Shown in pieces: positions 1 to 5,932 of a stretch of 20,510 nt of DNA. Source of the DNA: JASFBA01 sp036172265 (lineage in GTDB: Bacteria > Chloroflexota > Chloroflexia > DTKN01); NCBI GenBank assembly GCA_036172265.1, contig JASFBA010000070.1, positions 1 through 20,510 of the forward strand, read 5' to 3'. The notes under the pieces were generated by a model that worked only from the letters and a program-made list of their open reading frames with translations, did not search any database and had not been told where the DNA came from. Position 1 is the first letter of the stretch; each line of letters opens with the position of its first letter. The position numbers and the translations under genes were made by a program.

Positions 1-34
1 GGGGGGGGGGGGGAAGGGGGGGTGGGGGTGAGGG
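1..34. other. Poly-G low-complexity contig edge
   Basis: The first 34 bases are almost only G (13 G, AA, 7 G, T, 5 G, TGA, GGG). The HdrA-type reading frame becomes recognisable directly after it (GLGIFLCRCG from about position 33). A G-run at a contig end is the usual signature of two-colour sequencing poly-G or low-quality assembly extension. It is therefore probably not genomic sequence. Confidence 0.7.
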
Positions 35-1100
35 CCTGGGCATCTTCCTCTGCCGCTGTGGGAAGGGGTTGGCCGGCACGCTTCCACTGGAGGAATTACA
101 GGCCCGGGCGGCGGCCCTGCCGGAAGTTGTCCGTGTGGAGCAGGTGCCCTTTGCCTGTCTTCCGGAAGGGCAGGCCTTCCTGCGCCAGGCAGCCTCCGAC
201 CTGAGAGGGGCCGTGCTGGCGGCCTGCTCCTGCTGTAACCTGGCCCAGATTTGCGCTGCCTGCACTACCCAGCGAGTGCGCTGCCGGACCGGGCTGGGGC
301 TGTGGGAGAAAGACGAAGCCTCCCCCATCCCAACCTGGGAATTCGTCAACCTGCGGGAGCACTGCATTGGGCTCTACGGAGCGGAGGCGAGGGCAGAGGT
401 GGCGTGGGAAATGGTGGCCGCAGCGGCCGCACGGCTGCGCGCCGCCCCTCCCGATCCTCTGCCGGCCCGGGTGGAGGAGCGGCTTTGCCGGGCCTGTGGC
501 ACCTGTCAGACCCTCTGCCGGGCCGAAGCCATTCGCCTGGAAGAAGACGAACAGGGCCGGGTGCGCGCCATCGTGCTGGAGGAGCGCTGCCAGGCCTGCG
601 GCACCTGCGCGGCCCACTGCCCCACCGGAGCGGTAGTAGCCGGCCGCATAAGCGATCGGCAGATCGAGGCCACCTTGGAGGTCTTGCTTCCGACCGGCTC
701 GGATGGAAGGGTGCTTGCTTTCACCTGTAACTGGGGCGGACACGGCGGGGCCGAGGCGGCCGGGATGGAGAGCCGGACCCTTCCTTCCGAAGTACGCCTC
801 CTGCGCCTGCCCTGTCTGGGTCGGCTTTCTCCGGGCCTGCTCCTGCGCGCACTGGAACGAGGTGCTGCTGGCGTTCTCCTGCAGGGTTGCCCCGAGGGAG
901 CATGCCACCATAACTTTGGCCGGGAAATGGCTGCCCAGGCGTTCTCCCAGGCCCAGGCCTTGGCCGAACTCCTGGGGTTGGGCGCTGAGCGGCTGGCCCT
1001 GGGCGGGAGTGCGCCAGGAGATGGGAAGGCCTTTGCCCAAACGGTACGCGATTTCGTCGAACGGGTGCGGGCCATGGGGGATGAGCCGTGGATACGCTGA
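3..1100 (+). CDS. HdrA-like iron-sulfur protein with MvhD-like C-terminus, no FAD domain (5' partial)
   Basis: Frame 3 is open from the window edge. It reads GIFLCRCGKG before the first TTG at 69, matching the start of HdrA N-termini (xVFxCxCG), so the gene is truncated at the left and 69 is not its start. Next comes a Cys-rich block, CSCC-x4-IC-x2-C (225-263), then a linker FVNLREHC like the HdrA ANIREQC linker. Two 4Fe-4S motifs follow, CRACGTCQTLC (486-518) and CQACGTCAAHC (588-620). The C-terminus (about 710-1000) resembles MvhD/FlpD: FTCNWGGHGG, LPCLGRL, GCPEGACHHNFG. No GxGxxG FAD-binding domain lies between the Cys block and linker, unlike canonical HdrA. In the MvhD-like part, CNWC is CNWG, so one usual cluster cysteine is missing. 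It overlaps the next gene by 13 bp. A role in heterodisulfide-reductase-like electron transfer is inferred; partners upstream are outside the window. Confidence 0.85.
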   Translation, partial: GGGGRGGGGEGLGIFLCRCGKGLAGTLPLEELQARAAALPEVVRVEQVPFACLPEGQAFLRQAASDLRGAVLAACSCCNLAQICAACTTQRVRCRTGLGLWEKDEASPIPTWEFVNLREHCIGLYGAEARAEVAWEMVAAAAARLRAAPPDPLPARVEERLCRACGTCQTLCRAEAIRLEEDEQGRVRAIVLEERCQACGTCAAHCPTGAVVAGRISDRQIEATLEVLLPTGSDGRVLAFTCNWGGHGGAEAAGMESRTLPSEVRLLRLPCLGRLSPGLLLRALERGAAGVLLQGCPEGACHHNFGREMAAQAFSQAQALAELLGLGAERLALGGSAPGDGKAFAQTVRDFVERVRAMGDEPWIR

Positions 1101-2230
1101 CGACGCTGATCGCCCGAACCTACGCCGCGGCCTGTCTGGAATGCGGCAAGTGCACCGCCCTATGTCCGCTGGCCCGCCAGGATGGGACCTTTTCCCCACG
1201 CCGCCTGGTGGAAGAACTGGTCCAGGGCCAGCCGGAGGAGACCCTGCACAGTCCCCGGCTCTGGTCCTGCCTGACCTGTCGGGCCTGTCAGGAGCGATGT
1301 CCCCAGGGCGTGGACTATTGCACCCTGATTCGCGGAGCACGTGCCCTAGCCCGGCGGGAAGGAGAACGGGCCCCCTGCTCCCACGGCGGACTGCTACAAA
1401 CGGTTATGCGGCTGCAGACGGATCCGGCCCACACACCGCGGCGGCTAGGGTGGCTTCAGGACGGTCTGGAGGTCTCTTTCGACGGTGAAACGCTCTATTT
1501 CGTCGGCTGCCTGCCCTATTTCCAGGCCATCTTTGCCGAACTTGCGCTCCCGGCCCTGGAAATTGCCCGCAGCGTGGTGCGCCTGCTGAATGCGGCCGGT
1601 GAGCGGCCCCAGGTGCGGGCCGAGGAGCGCTGCTGTGGCCACGACCTCCTTGGGGAGGGGGATGTGGAAAGTTTCTGCCGGCTGGCGGAGCAGAACCAGG
1701 ATATGGTGCGAAAAAGCGGAGCCCGTCGCATCGTCACTGCTTGCCCGGAGTGCGCCTATACCCTGGCCGCGGACTATCCAGCCCTGGGCTATGGGCTGGG
1801 GGTGGAGGTCCTGCACCTTTCACAGTGGCTGGCCCAGGCGCTCCGGGAGGGCCGGCTCCATTTGAGGCGCGGAGAGCGCCGGCTGACCTATCATGACCCC
1901 TGCCGGCTAAGCCGTTACCTGAGAGAGGTAAAAGCCCCGCGTCAGGTGCTCGCAACCCTGGGGGAGGTGGTGGAGATGGAAGGAAGCGGTCGGTCGTCCG
2001 CCTGTTGCGGTGGTTCCTGGACGGATTGCGGGGCGGTGAACCGAACCCTGCAGGTGGAGCGACTGGCCCAAGCCGGCCGCAGCGGTGCCGACCTCCTCGT
2101 TACGACCTGCGTCAAGTGTCAAATTCACTTTCGTTGTGCCCAGAAAACGGCCGGCCTGGGAGAGATAGAGCGAATCGAGGTGCAAGACCTGGCCATTTTG
2201 GCGGCCCAGGGGCTGGCGGTGGAATCGTAG
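1088..2230 (+). CDS. HdrD-like (HdrC-HdrB fusion) iron-sulfur protein
   Basis: 380 aa from a GTG that overlaps the preceding HdrA-like gene, with a G-rich Shine-Dalgarno at about 1077-1081. The N-terminus has two 4Fe-4S ferredoxin motifs, C16-x2-C19-x2-C22-x3-C26 and C61-x2-C64-x2-C67-x3-C71 (HdrC part). Two CCG domains follow (HdrB part): C141, C182-C183, C219-x2-C222, and C272, C306-C307, C341-x2-C344. Both fit the C-x31-40-CC-x33-36-C-x2-C pattern that binds the non-cubane clusters of HdrB. Order and length match HdrD/GlpC-type proteins. It is cytosolic with no membrane segment. Translational overlap with the HdrA-like gene implies one complex. The disulfide or other substrate cannot be told from sequence; a glycolate-oxidase-type GlcF role is less likely given the HdrA/MvhD-like neighbour. 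Confidence 0.88.
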   Translation: MDTLTTLIARTYAAACLECGKCTALCPLARQDGTFSPRRLVEELVQGQPEETLHSPRLWSCLTCRACQERCPQGVDYCTLIRGARALARREGERAPCSHGGLLQTVMRLQTDPAHTPRRLGWLQDGLEVSFDGETLYFVGCLPYFQAIFAELALPALEIARSVVRLLNAAGERPQVRAEERCCGHDLLGEGDVESFCRLAEQNQDMVRKSGARRIVTACPECAYTLAADYPALGYGLGVEVLHLSQWLAQALREGRLHLRRGERRLTYHDPCRLSRYLREVKAPRQVLATLGEVVEMEGSGRSSACCGGSWTDCGAVNRTLQVERLAQAGRSGADLLVTTCVKCQIHFRCAQKTAGLGEIERIEVQDLAILAAQGLAVES

Positions 2231-2245
2231 GCTGGGTCGAAAGTT

Positions 2246-2398
2246 CTATCATCCGCTCATAACTCGTGCTGGCACGAATGGCAGCCTGAACCGCCGGTTG
2301 GAACGGCAGAGGATGGCCATCGTGGGGGAAGGGTCCTTTAGCCCGCTGCGGCCAACCCAGGGGCAAAGGGGCAGGTGGGATTTATGAACGGATGTCAG
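2246..2398. repeat. MITE-like element: inverted pair of CTGACATCCGCTCATAA arms
   Basis: The left arm is at 2246-2262 (CTATCATCCGCTCATAA). The right arm is at 2382-2398, the reverse complement of CTGACATCCGTTCATAA. The arms agree at 14 of 17 positions and are separated by about 119 bp with no ORF of its own. The same arm recurs four times at 19375-19610. It fills most of the gap between the Hdr-like gene and the tRNA. It could be a non-autonomous mobile element or an intergenic repeat; no transposase or clear target duplication is seen. Confidence 0.6.
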
Positions 2399-2404
2399 TT
2401 GAAG

Positions 2405-2433
2405 TTGCATTGTTGTCTTCTTTCTGGTATAAT
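2405..2433 (+). promoter_or_regulatory. Sigma-70 promoter of tRNA-Pro
   Basis: -35 TTGCAT (2405-2410), 17-bp spacer, -10 TATAAT (2428-2433) with an extended TGG just upstream. The start point would fall at about 2440, right at the tRNA 5' end (2442). It starts only a few bases after the inverted-repeat element ends. Confidence 0.88.
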
Positions 2434-2441
2434 GAAACTGT

Positions 2442-2518
2442 CGGGGCGTAGCGCAGCCTGGTAGCGCACCTGAATGGGGTTCAGGTGGTCGCCCGTTCAA
2501 ATCGGGCCGCCCCGACCA
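2442..2518 (+). tRNA. tRNA-Pro (anticodon GGG)
   Basis: A complete cloverleaf is visible. The acceptor stem CGGGGCG (2442-2448) pairs with CGCCCCG (2508-2514). The D-stem is GCGC/GCGC. The anticodon stem is CCTGA/TCAGG with loop ATGGGGT, placing anticodon GGG at 2476-2478. The variable loop has 5 nt. The T-arm is GCCCG-TTCAAAT-CGGGC. Discriminator A is followed by an encoded CCA (2516-2518). The C1-G72 acceptor pair and the AGCGCAGCCTGGTAGCGCAC D-arm are typical of bacterial tRNA-Pro. It is likely a monocistronic unit, although no clear terminator separates it from the response regulator 100 bp downstream. Confidence 0.96.
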
Positions 2519-2530
2519 TTTCATATCCTA

Positions 2531-2560
2531 GTAGGGGCGAGTTCTAATCCCCGTCCCTAC
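2531..2560. repeat. Imperfect palindrome GTAGGGGCGAG...CCGTCCCTAC
   Basis: GTAGGGGCGAG (2531-2541) faces CCCCGTCCCTAC (2549-2560); the outer GTAGGG/CCCTAC pairs perfectly. It lies 12 bp after the tRNA. It may act as a weak transcription terminator or be one of the GTAGGGGCG-type palindromes common in Chloroflexota intergenic DNA; that link is from memory. Confidence 0.5.
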
Positions 2561-2562
2561 CC

Positions 2563-2607
2563 ATCGGGCGAAAATTGCCAGCGTCCTGCTGGGGAATGTG
2601 CTGAGGT
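2563..2607 (+). repeat. Dispersed repeat block CGGGCGAAAATTGCC (copy 1)
   Basis: The core at 2563-2594 matches 19721-19752 at about 25 of 31 positions. Similarity continues weakly to the GAGG at the end (CTGGGGAATGTGCTGAGG against CTGGGACACGCTCGAGG). Both copies have the same orientation and sit just upstream of a + strand gene or its promoter. It could be a regulatory leader or a mobile palindromic repeat. Confidence 0.5.
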
Positions 2608-2617
2608 GGAGGTAGGT

Positions 2618-3202
2618 ATGGCGGAAGCAACCCGAATCATCGTTGCTGACGACGAATCCATCATCCGCATGGACCTCAAGGAAATGCTGACGCACCTGGG
2701 ATATCTGGTCGTCGGCGAGGCGGGGGATGGGATGAGCGCCGTCCATATGGCCCGGGAGTTGCGTCCGGACCTGGTCATTATGGACATCAAGATGCCCGGT
2801 CTGGACGGCGTGAGCGCGGCCAAGATACTCACCGAGGAACAGATCGCGCCGGTCCTCCTGCTCACGGCCTACAGCCAGAAGGAACTGATCGAGGGAGCCA
2901 GGGAAGCCGGGGTAGTGGCTTATCTGGTAAAGCCGTTTCGGGAAGCCGAACTGGTGCCGGCCATCGAGATCGCCCTGGCCCGTTTCCAGGAGTTTCAGCA
3001 GTTGAAAAAGGAAGTGGCCGACCTGCGCGATGCTCTGGAGACGCGCAAACTGGTGGAACGGGCCAAAGGGGTGCTGATGGATACCCAGGGCTTGAGCGAG
3101 GCCGAAGCCTTTCGTCGTATCCAGCAGATCAGCATGAACACGCGCCGGCCTATGCGTGAGGTGGCCGCAGCCATCCTCCTGGCACAGGAAGTTCGGAAAT
3201 AG
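2618..3202 (+). CDS. ANTAR-domain response regulator (antiterminator, PdtaR/AmiR-NasR type)
   Basis: 194 aa starting at the ATG at 2618, preceded by a strong GGAGG at 2608-2612; the longer open frame back to 2474 runs through the tRNA and is not used. Residues 1-120 are a receiver domain: acidic pair D11-D12, phospho-acceptor D56 (VIMDIKMPG), T83 and K105 (LVKPF). A short coiled coil (about 122-140) leads to an ANTAR domain (about 135-185, ERAKGVLMDTQGLSEAEAF) that in this family binds paired RNA hairpins to prevent transcription termination. No histidine kinase is nearby, so it is an orphan regulator here. RNA targets may be the leaders with paired hairpins elsewhere in the genome; that is inference. 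Confidence 0.92.
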   Translation: MAEATRIIVADDESIIRMDLKEMLTHLGYLVVGEAGDGMSAVHMARELRPDLVIMDIKMPGLDGVSAAKILTEEQIAPVLLLTAYSQKELIEGAREAGVVAYLVKPFREAELVPAIEIALARFQEFQQLKKEVADLRDALETRKLVERAKGVLMDTQGLSEAEAFRRIQQISMNTRRPMREVAAAILLAQEVRK

Positions 3203-3252
3203 GGCCGGGGAAGGTACGGCGAGGGCAGGACAACGTTGGGCGGGAGGTCGGG

Positions 3253-3837
3253 TTGAACACGAAAACATCCCGGCTGCATCCCTGGCAAATGGCCACTTGG
3301 GGGGTGCTTTTCCTCCTTCTGCTGGCCGCCGTAAATCTGGGGATGCAGGAGGTATATCACCGCTATATCCGGCCCCCTTCCCCGACCGAGTCACTTCCTA
3401 CCTCTCCCCCAACCCGGACACCCGTCCCTACCCGAATTCCCCTGCCTACCCGGACACCCACCCCGTCCCCATCCCCTACACCGGAGATCAGTCCAACGGC
3501 CGTCCTTCCCCCCTCCTCCTTCGAGATGCAAAAAATCCAGGAGGAGCTTCAGACCCTGTTCTTCCGACAACAACTCCTGAAGGCTTCCCAGGAACTTCTG
3601 CGGGCCGAGGGTTACCTGGCGGAAAACGAGATCAAACAGGTGGAGCGGGAACTGATCGCCGTATACGCCACGCTGGAACAGGCCGGCCGTTTCGCCGGCG
3701 AGACCTTCCGAGATACCATCGCCGAACTCCAGCGCGACCTCTCCCGCCTGAGGGAGGACCTCTACCTGCGCCCGGAGCGCCTCCAGGAGGGCCTTCGCCG
3801 TCTCTGGCAACGGGTGGACGTGCTCATCGGGGAGTAG
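3253..3837 (+). CDS. Membrane-anchored coiled-coil protein with Pro/Thr-rich linker, unknown function
   Basis: 194 aa from a TTG at 3253 with GGGAGG at 3242-3247 as ribosome site; an in-frame ATG at codon 13 is possible but would cut into the hydrophobic anchor. One transmembrane segment (about 13-31) is followed by a Pro/Thr/Ser-rich spacer (about 41-88, repeated TRTP, TPSPSPTP). The C-terminal half (about 90-194) is charged, helical and coiled-coil-like (KIQEELQTLF, LRAEGYLAENEIKQVEREL). The spacer type is common in Chloroflexota envelope proteins. It follows the ANTAR regulator by 50 bp and may be co-transcribed. I do not recognise a family. It faces the next gene tail to tail with a 13-bp gap. 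Confidence 0.75.
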   Translation: MNTKTSRLHPWQMATWGVLFLLLLAAVNLGMQEVYHRYIRPPSPTESLPTSPPTRTPVPTRIPLPTRTPTPSPSPTPEISPTAVLPPSSFEMQKIQEELQTLFFRQQLLKASQELLRAEGYLAENEIKQVERELIAVYATLEQAGRFAGETFRDTIAELQRDLSRLREDLYLRPERLQEGLRRLWQRVDVLIGE

Positions 3838-3850
3838 GGGACGGATCGGC

Positions 3851-4318
3851 TCAGGCCAGCAAGCCGGCCCGCCGCAAAGCCTTCCAGAGGCTTTCCTCCC
3901 AGCGCGTCCCGTGTACCAGATCCCGCACCTCGCCGGCCTGGAAGAGCCGTTCCCGGTGGGTCAGGATAAAGGCAAAGCGCTTCCAACGCCCGCTACGGAT
4001 CGGCGTGGGGAGTGCCTGGAGGGTTCCCAGGCGTACTCGGAGGTAGAGTTCATCGGCTCGGGGGTGGTCTTGCTCCTCCGGCAAGAGTTCCCGCCGGCGG
4101 GCCGTCTCCCAACCGAGCACCGGGGCCACGTAGCGTATCACGCCGCCTTCCACGCCGAACGAACGTGGCTGATAGAAGGCGATGTAGCGGGCTTCTTTTC
4201 CCCGGGCCGGCATATGTCGCAGGGGAATGCGGTACCAGCCCTCTTCCTGCGCCAGCCAGAGGTCTCGGGGACTTTTCAGAACGGCCACCAGGACGGTGGC
4301 ATAACGGTCAGCATCCAT
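3851..4318 (-). CDS. Conserved hypothetical protein with WYRIP motif
   Basis: 155 aa. The start chosen is the ATG at 4318 because GGGGAGG lies 5 bases upstream; an in-frame ATG at 4336 would add six residues with a weaker ribosome site. The protein is soluble and basic, with a hydrophobic first strand (TVLVAVLKSPRD), then EEGWYRIPLRHMP, YIAFYQPRSFG, IRYVAPVLGWE, RRELLPEEQDHPRADELY and a Trp/Phe-rich C-terminal part (RWKRFAFILTHRERLF). I recognise this WYRIP / RRELLP-x4-HPRA-x2-LY pattern, from memory, as an uncharacterised family seen widely in Chloroflexota; no function is known to me. The abundance of aromatic and Arg residues would suit nucleic-acid binding, but this is a guess. It has its own near-perfect promoter and is a single-gene unit. 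Confidence 0.82.
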   Translation of the reverse strand: MDADRYATVLVAVLKSPRDLWLAQEEGWYRIPLRHMPARGKEARYIAFYQPRSFGVEGGVIRYVAPVLGWETARRRELLPEEQDHPRADELYLRVRLGTLQALPTPIRSGRWKRFAFILTHRERLFQAGEVRDLVHGTRWEESLWKALRRAGLLA

Positions 4319-4359
4319 CTTTTCCTCCCCATCCATCGCCTATTTCCTTTCCTGTCTGT

Positions 4360-4388
4360 ATTATAGCACAATTGTTTGATTTTGTCAA
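4360..4388 (-). promoter_or_regulatory. Perfect consensus sigma-70 promoter of the WYRIP gene
   Basis: On the - strand: TTGACA (4388-4383), 17-bp spacer, TATAAT (4365-4360). Both hexamers match the consensus exactly. It lies about 40 bp before the gene start and drives leftward transcription. Confidence 0.92.
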
Positions 4389-4414
4389 GCGCAATCGATC
4401 GAGTTTTTAAACGT

Positions 4415-4443
4415 TTGCCTTTCTTTTCCTCCTGCGCTATAAT
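4415..4443 (+). promoter_or_regulatory. Sigma-70 promoter of the yqeC-mocA/yqeB operon
   Basis: TTGCCT (4415-4420), 17-bp spacer, TATAAT (4438-4443). It is divergent from the promoter at 4360-4388, with the -35 boxes 26 bp apart. Transcription would start near 4450, leaving a leader of about 95 nt before the ATG at 4544. Confidence 0.78.
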
Positions 4444-4447
4444 AAAT

Positions 4448-4543
4448 CCTCGGCAATCATCTGCAACCGAGACCCGAGGGGGCACACGATCCGGGGGTTT
4501 TTGCAGACAACCAGCGACCCCATAAGCACTTTGAGGTCAGGCG
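4448..4543 (+). promoter_or_regulatory. Leader of the molybdenum-enzyme maturation operon with competing hairpins
   Basis: CCTCGG (4448-4453) can pair either with CCGAG (4467-4471) or with CCGAGG (4474-4479), so two mutually exclusive stems are possible. A G-run followed by a T-run (CCGGGGGTTTTT, 4491-4502) follows, without a convincing terminator stem. The ribosome site TTGAGGT is at 4531-4537. No known riboswitch consensus was recognised. Confidence 0.35.
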
Positions 4544-5932
4544 ATGGATCTCCTTACGGCATTGGAGGTCAATCCAGGGGAACGGGTAGCCCTGGTAGGC
4601 GGTGGGGGCAAGACCGGCCTGGCTTACCAACTGATGCTCGAAGCCCGCCGGCGAGGATGGACCTCCCTCTTCACCACAACGACACGGGTGCTCCCCTTCC
4701 CGGAAGGGGCATTTGTGCTGATGGAGGAGGGACCTTCTCTGGCCCCATTACACCGACGTCTGGAGGAGGAACGTTCCCTCTTCCTGGCCTCGCGTCGCCT
4801 TCCGGAGTGGGATGAGACGCCGGCCGGCCGCCGGCAGAAACTCGGGGGTTTTCCCCCCGACGAGGTAGACCGATGGGCGGAGGAACTCCGGCCGGACCTC
4901 CTTCTGGTCGAGGCCGACGGTTCCCGGCATCGCCCCTTCAAGGCCCCGGCCTCTTACGAGCCACAGATTCCTGCCGGGACTACGCTGGTGTTGGTGCTGG
5001 CCGGACTGAGTGTGCTCGGCCGGCCGCTGGAAGCCTCCTGGGTACACCGACCGGAGCGAGTGGCTGAACTGGCCGGAGCAACGCCGGGAGCAGCCGTGGA
5101 CGCGGCGATGATGGCGACGGTATTGGTCCACCCGGATGGAGGACGCAAGGGCATTCCCCCTGAGGCCAGGACGGCAGCCGTGCTTACCCAGGCCACGCCG
5201 GAGCGCATCCCCGACGGCCGCCGGGTGGCCCGCCGTCTGCTCCGAGCCGAGGCTATAGAGCGAGTTCTGCTGGTGGACTTGGGAAACCCGGATCGAGCCG
5301 AGGTCTGGCACGGCGACGAGGCAGGGAATATCCGGCGGGGGAGACGGGCCAGGGGAATTTATGCCGTCTGCCTGGCTGCCGGGGAATCCCGGCGTATGGG
5401 GCGGAACAAATTGCTCCTGCCGTTGGCTGGCCGTGCCCTTTTGACCTATGCTGTGGATGCCGCTTTAGGCTCCCGGGCCGATGAGGTCTGGGTCGTTCTA
5501 GGAACCGAGGAACTGAACTCTGTCTTGCCAGGGTGTCCGGTGCGCTATTTGACGAACGAACGCCGGGCCGAAGGGCAAGCCACCTCCATCCAAGCGGCGG
5601 TGCGGGCGCTGGCAGAACGAGCCGAAGCCATCCTGTTCCTGGCCGGAGATATGCCTCTGGTCCGACCAGCCCACCTGGACCGCCTGATCGAGCGCTTCGA
5701 GGCCGGCGCAGCGGTGGTCTGGACCGAGGATGGCGGCCGCCGGGGCATCCCGGCCCTCTTTGGCCGGGAAACTTTCCCTGCCTTGCTGGGACTCACCGGC
5801 GACTCCGGAGGACGGACCCTGGCCGGAAAGTTCCCGGAGGCGGTCGTCAGCACCTCGGAGAAGGAACTCTTGGATGTGGACACCCCGGAGGACTACCTGG
5901 AGGCAAAGCGTTGGCTGGAAATAGGGACGTGA
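4544..5932 (+). CDS. YqeC-MocA fusion: selenium-dependent hydroxylase accessory protein + molybdenum cofactor nucleotidyltransferase
   Basis: 462 aa, ATG at 4544 with GAGGT upstream. Residues 1-265 match the YqeC family, linked to selenium-dependent molybdenum hydroxylases: P-loop VGGGGKTG (18-25), TTTTRVL (44-50), LVEADGSRHRPFKAP (121-135). Residues 272-462 are a MobA-like NTP transferase of the MocA/CTP:molybdopterin cytidylyltransferase type: LAAGESRRMGRNKLLLPL (277-294), FLAGDMPLV with metal-binding D369, and LLDVDTPEDY near the end. MocA-type enzymes attach CMP to molybdopterin for the xanthine dehydrogenase family, in the cytosol. YqeC and MocA are usually separate neighbouring genes; here they are one ORF with no frameshift sign. 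The stop overlaps the yqeB start. No hydroxylase structural gene is in this window. Confidence 0.92.
   Translation: MDLLTALEVNPGERVALVGGGGKTGLAYQLMLEARRRGWTSLFTTTTRVLPFPEGAFVLMEEGPSLAPLHRRLEEERSLFLASRRLPEWDETPAGRRQKLGGFPPDEVDRWAEELRPDLLLVEADGSRHRPFKAPASYEPQIPAGTTLVLVLAGLSVLGRPLEASWVHRPERVAELAGATPGAAVDAAMMATVLVHPDGGRKGIPPEARTAAVLTQATPERIPDGRRVARRLLRAEAIERVLLVDLGNPDRAEVWHGDEAGNIRRGRRARGIYAVCLAAGESRRMGRNKLLLPLAGRALLTYAVDAALGSRADEVWVVLGTEELNSVLPGCPVRYLTNERRAEGQATSIQAAVRALAERAEAILFLAGDMPLVRPAHLDRLIERFEAGAAVVWTEDGGRRGIPALFGRETFPALLGLTGDSGGRTLAGKFPEAVVSTSEKELLDVDTPEDYLEAKRWLEIGT

Noticed and set aside
225..420. Loss of the HdrA FAD domain through a frameshift or assembly gap
   Set aside because: The frame is continuous, the Cys block and linker are in register, and no GxGxxG segment appears in other frames.
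96..1340. 414-aa open frame on the - strand under the Hdr-like genes
   Set aside because: The opposite strand has conserved Fe-S motifs in one frame; this frame shows only Pro/Gly/Arg-rich noise.
2474..2617. Longer N-terminus for the ANTAR regulator
   Set aside because: It would begin inside the tRNA; a strong ribosome site supports ATG 2618.
4448..4543. Molybdenum cofactor riboswitch
   Set aside because: The operon suits it, but the leader is short and does not show the multi-stem layout I would expect; kept only as an unassigned leader.
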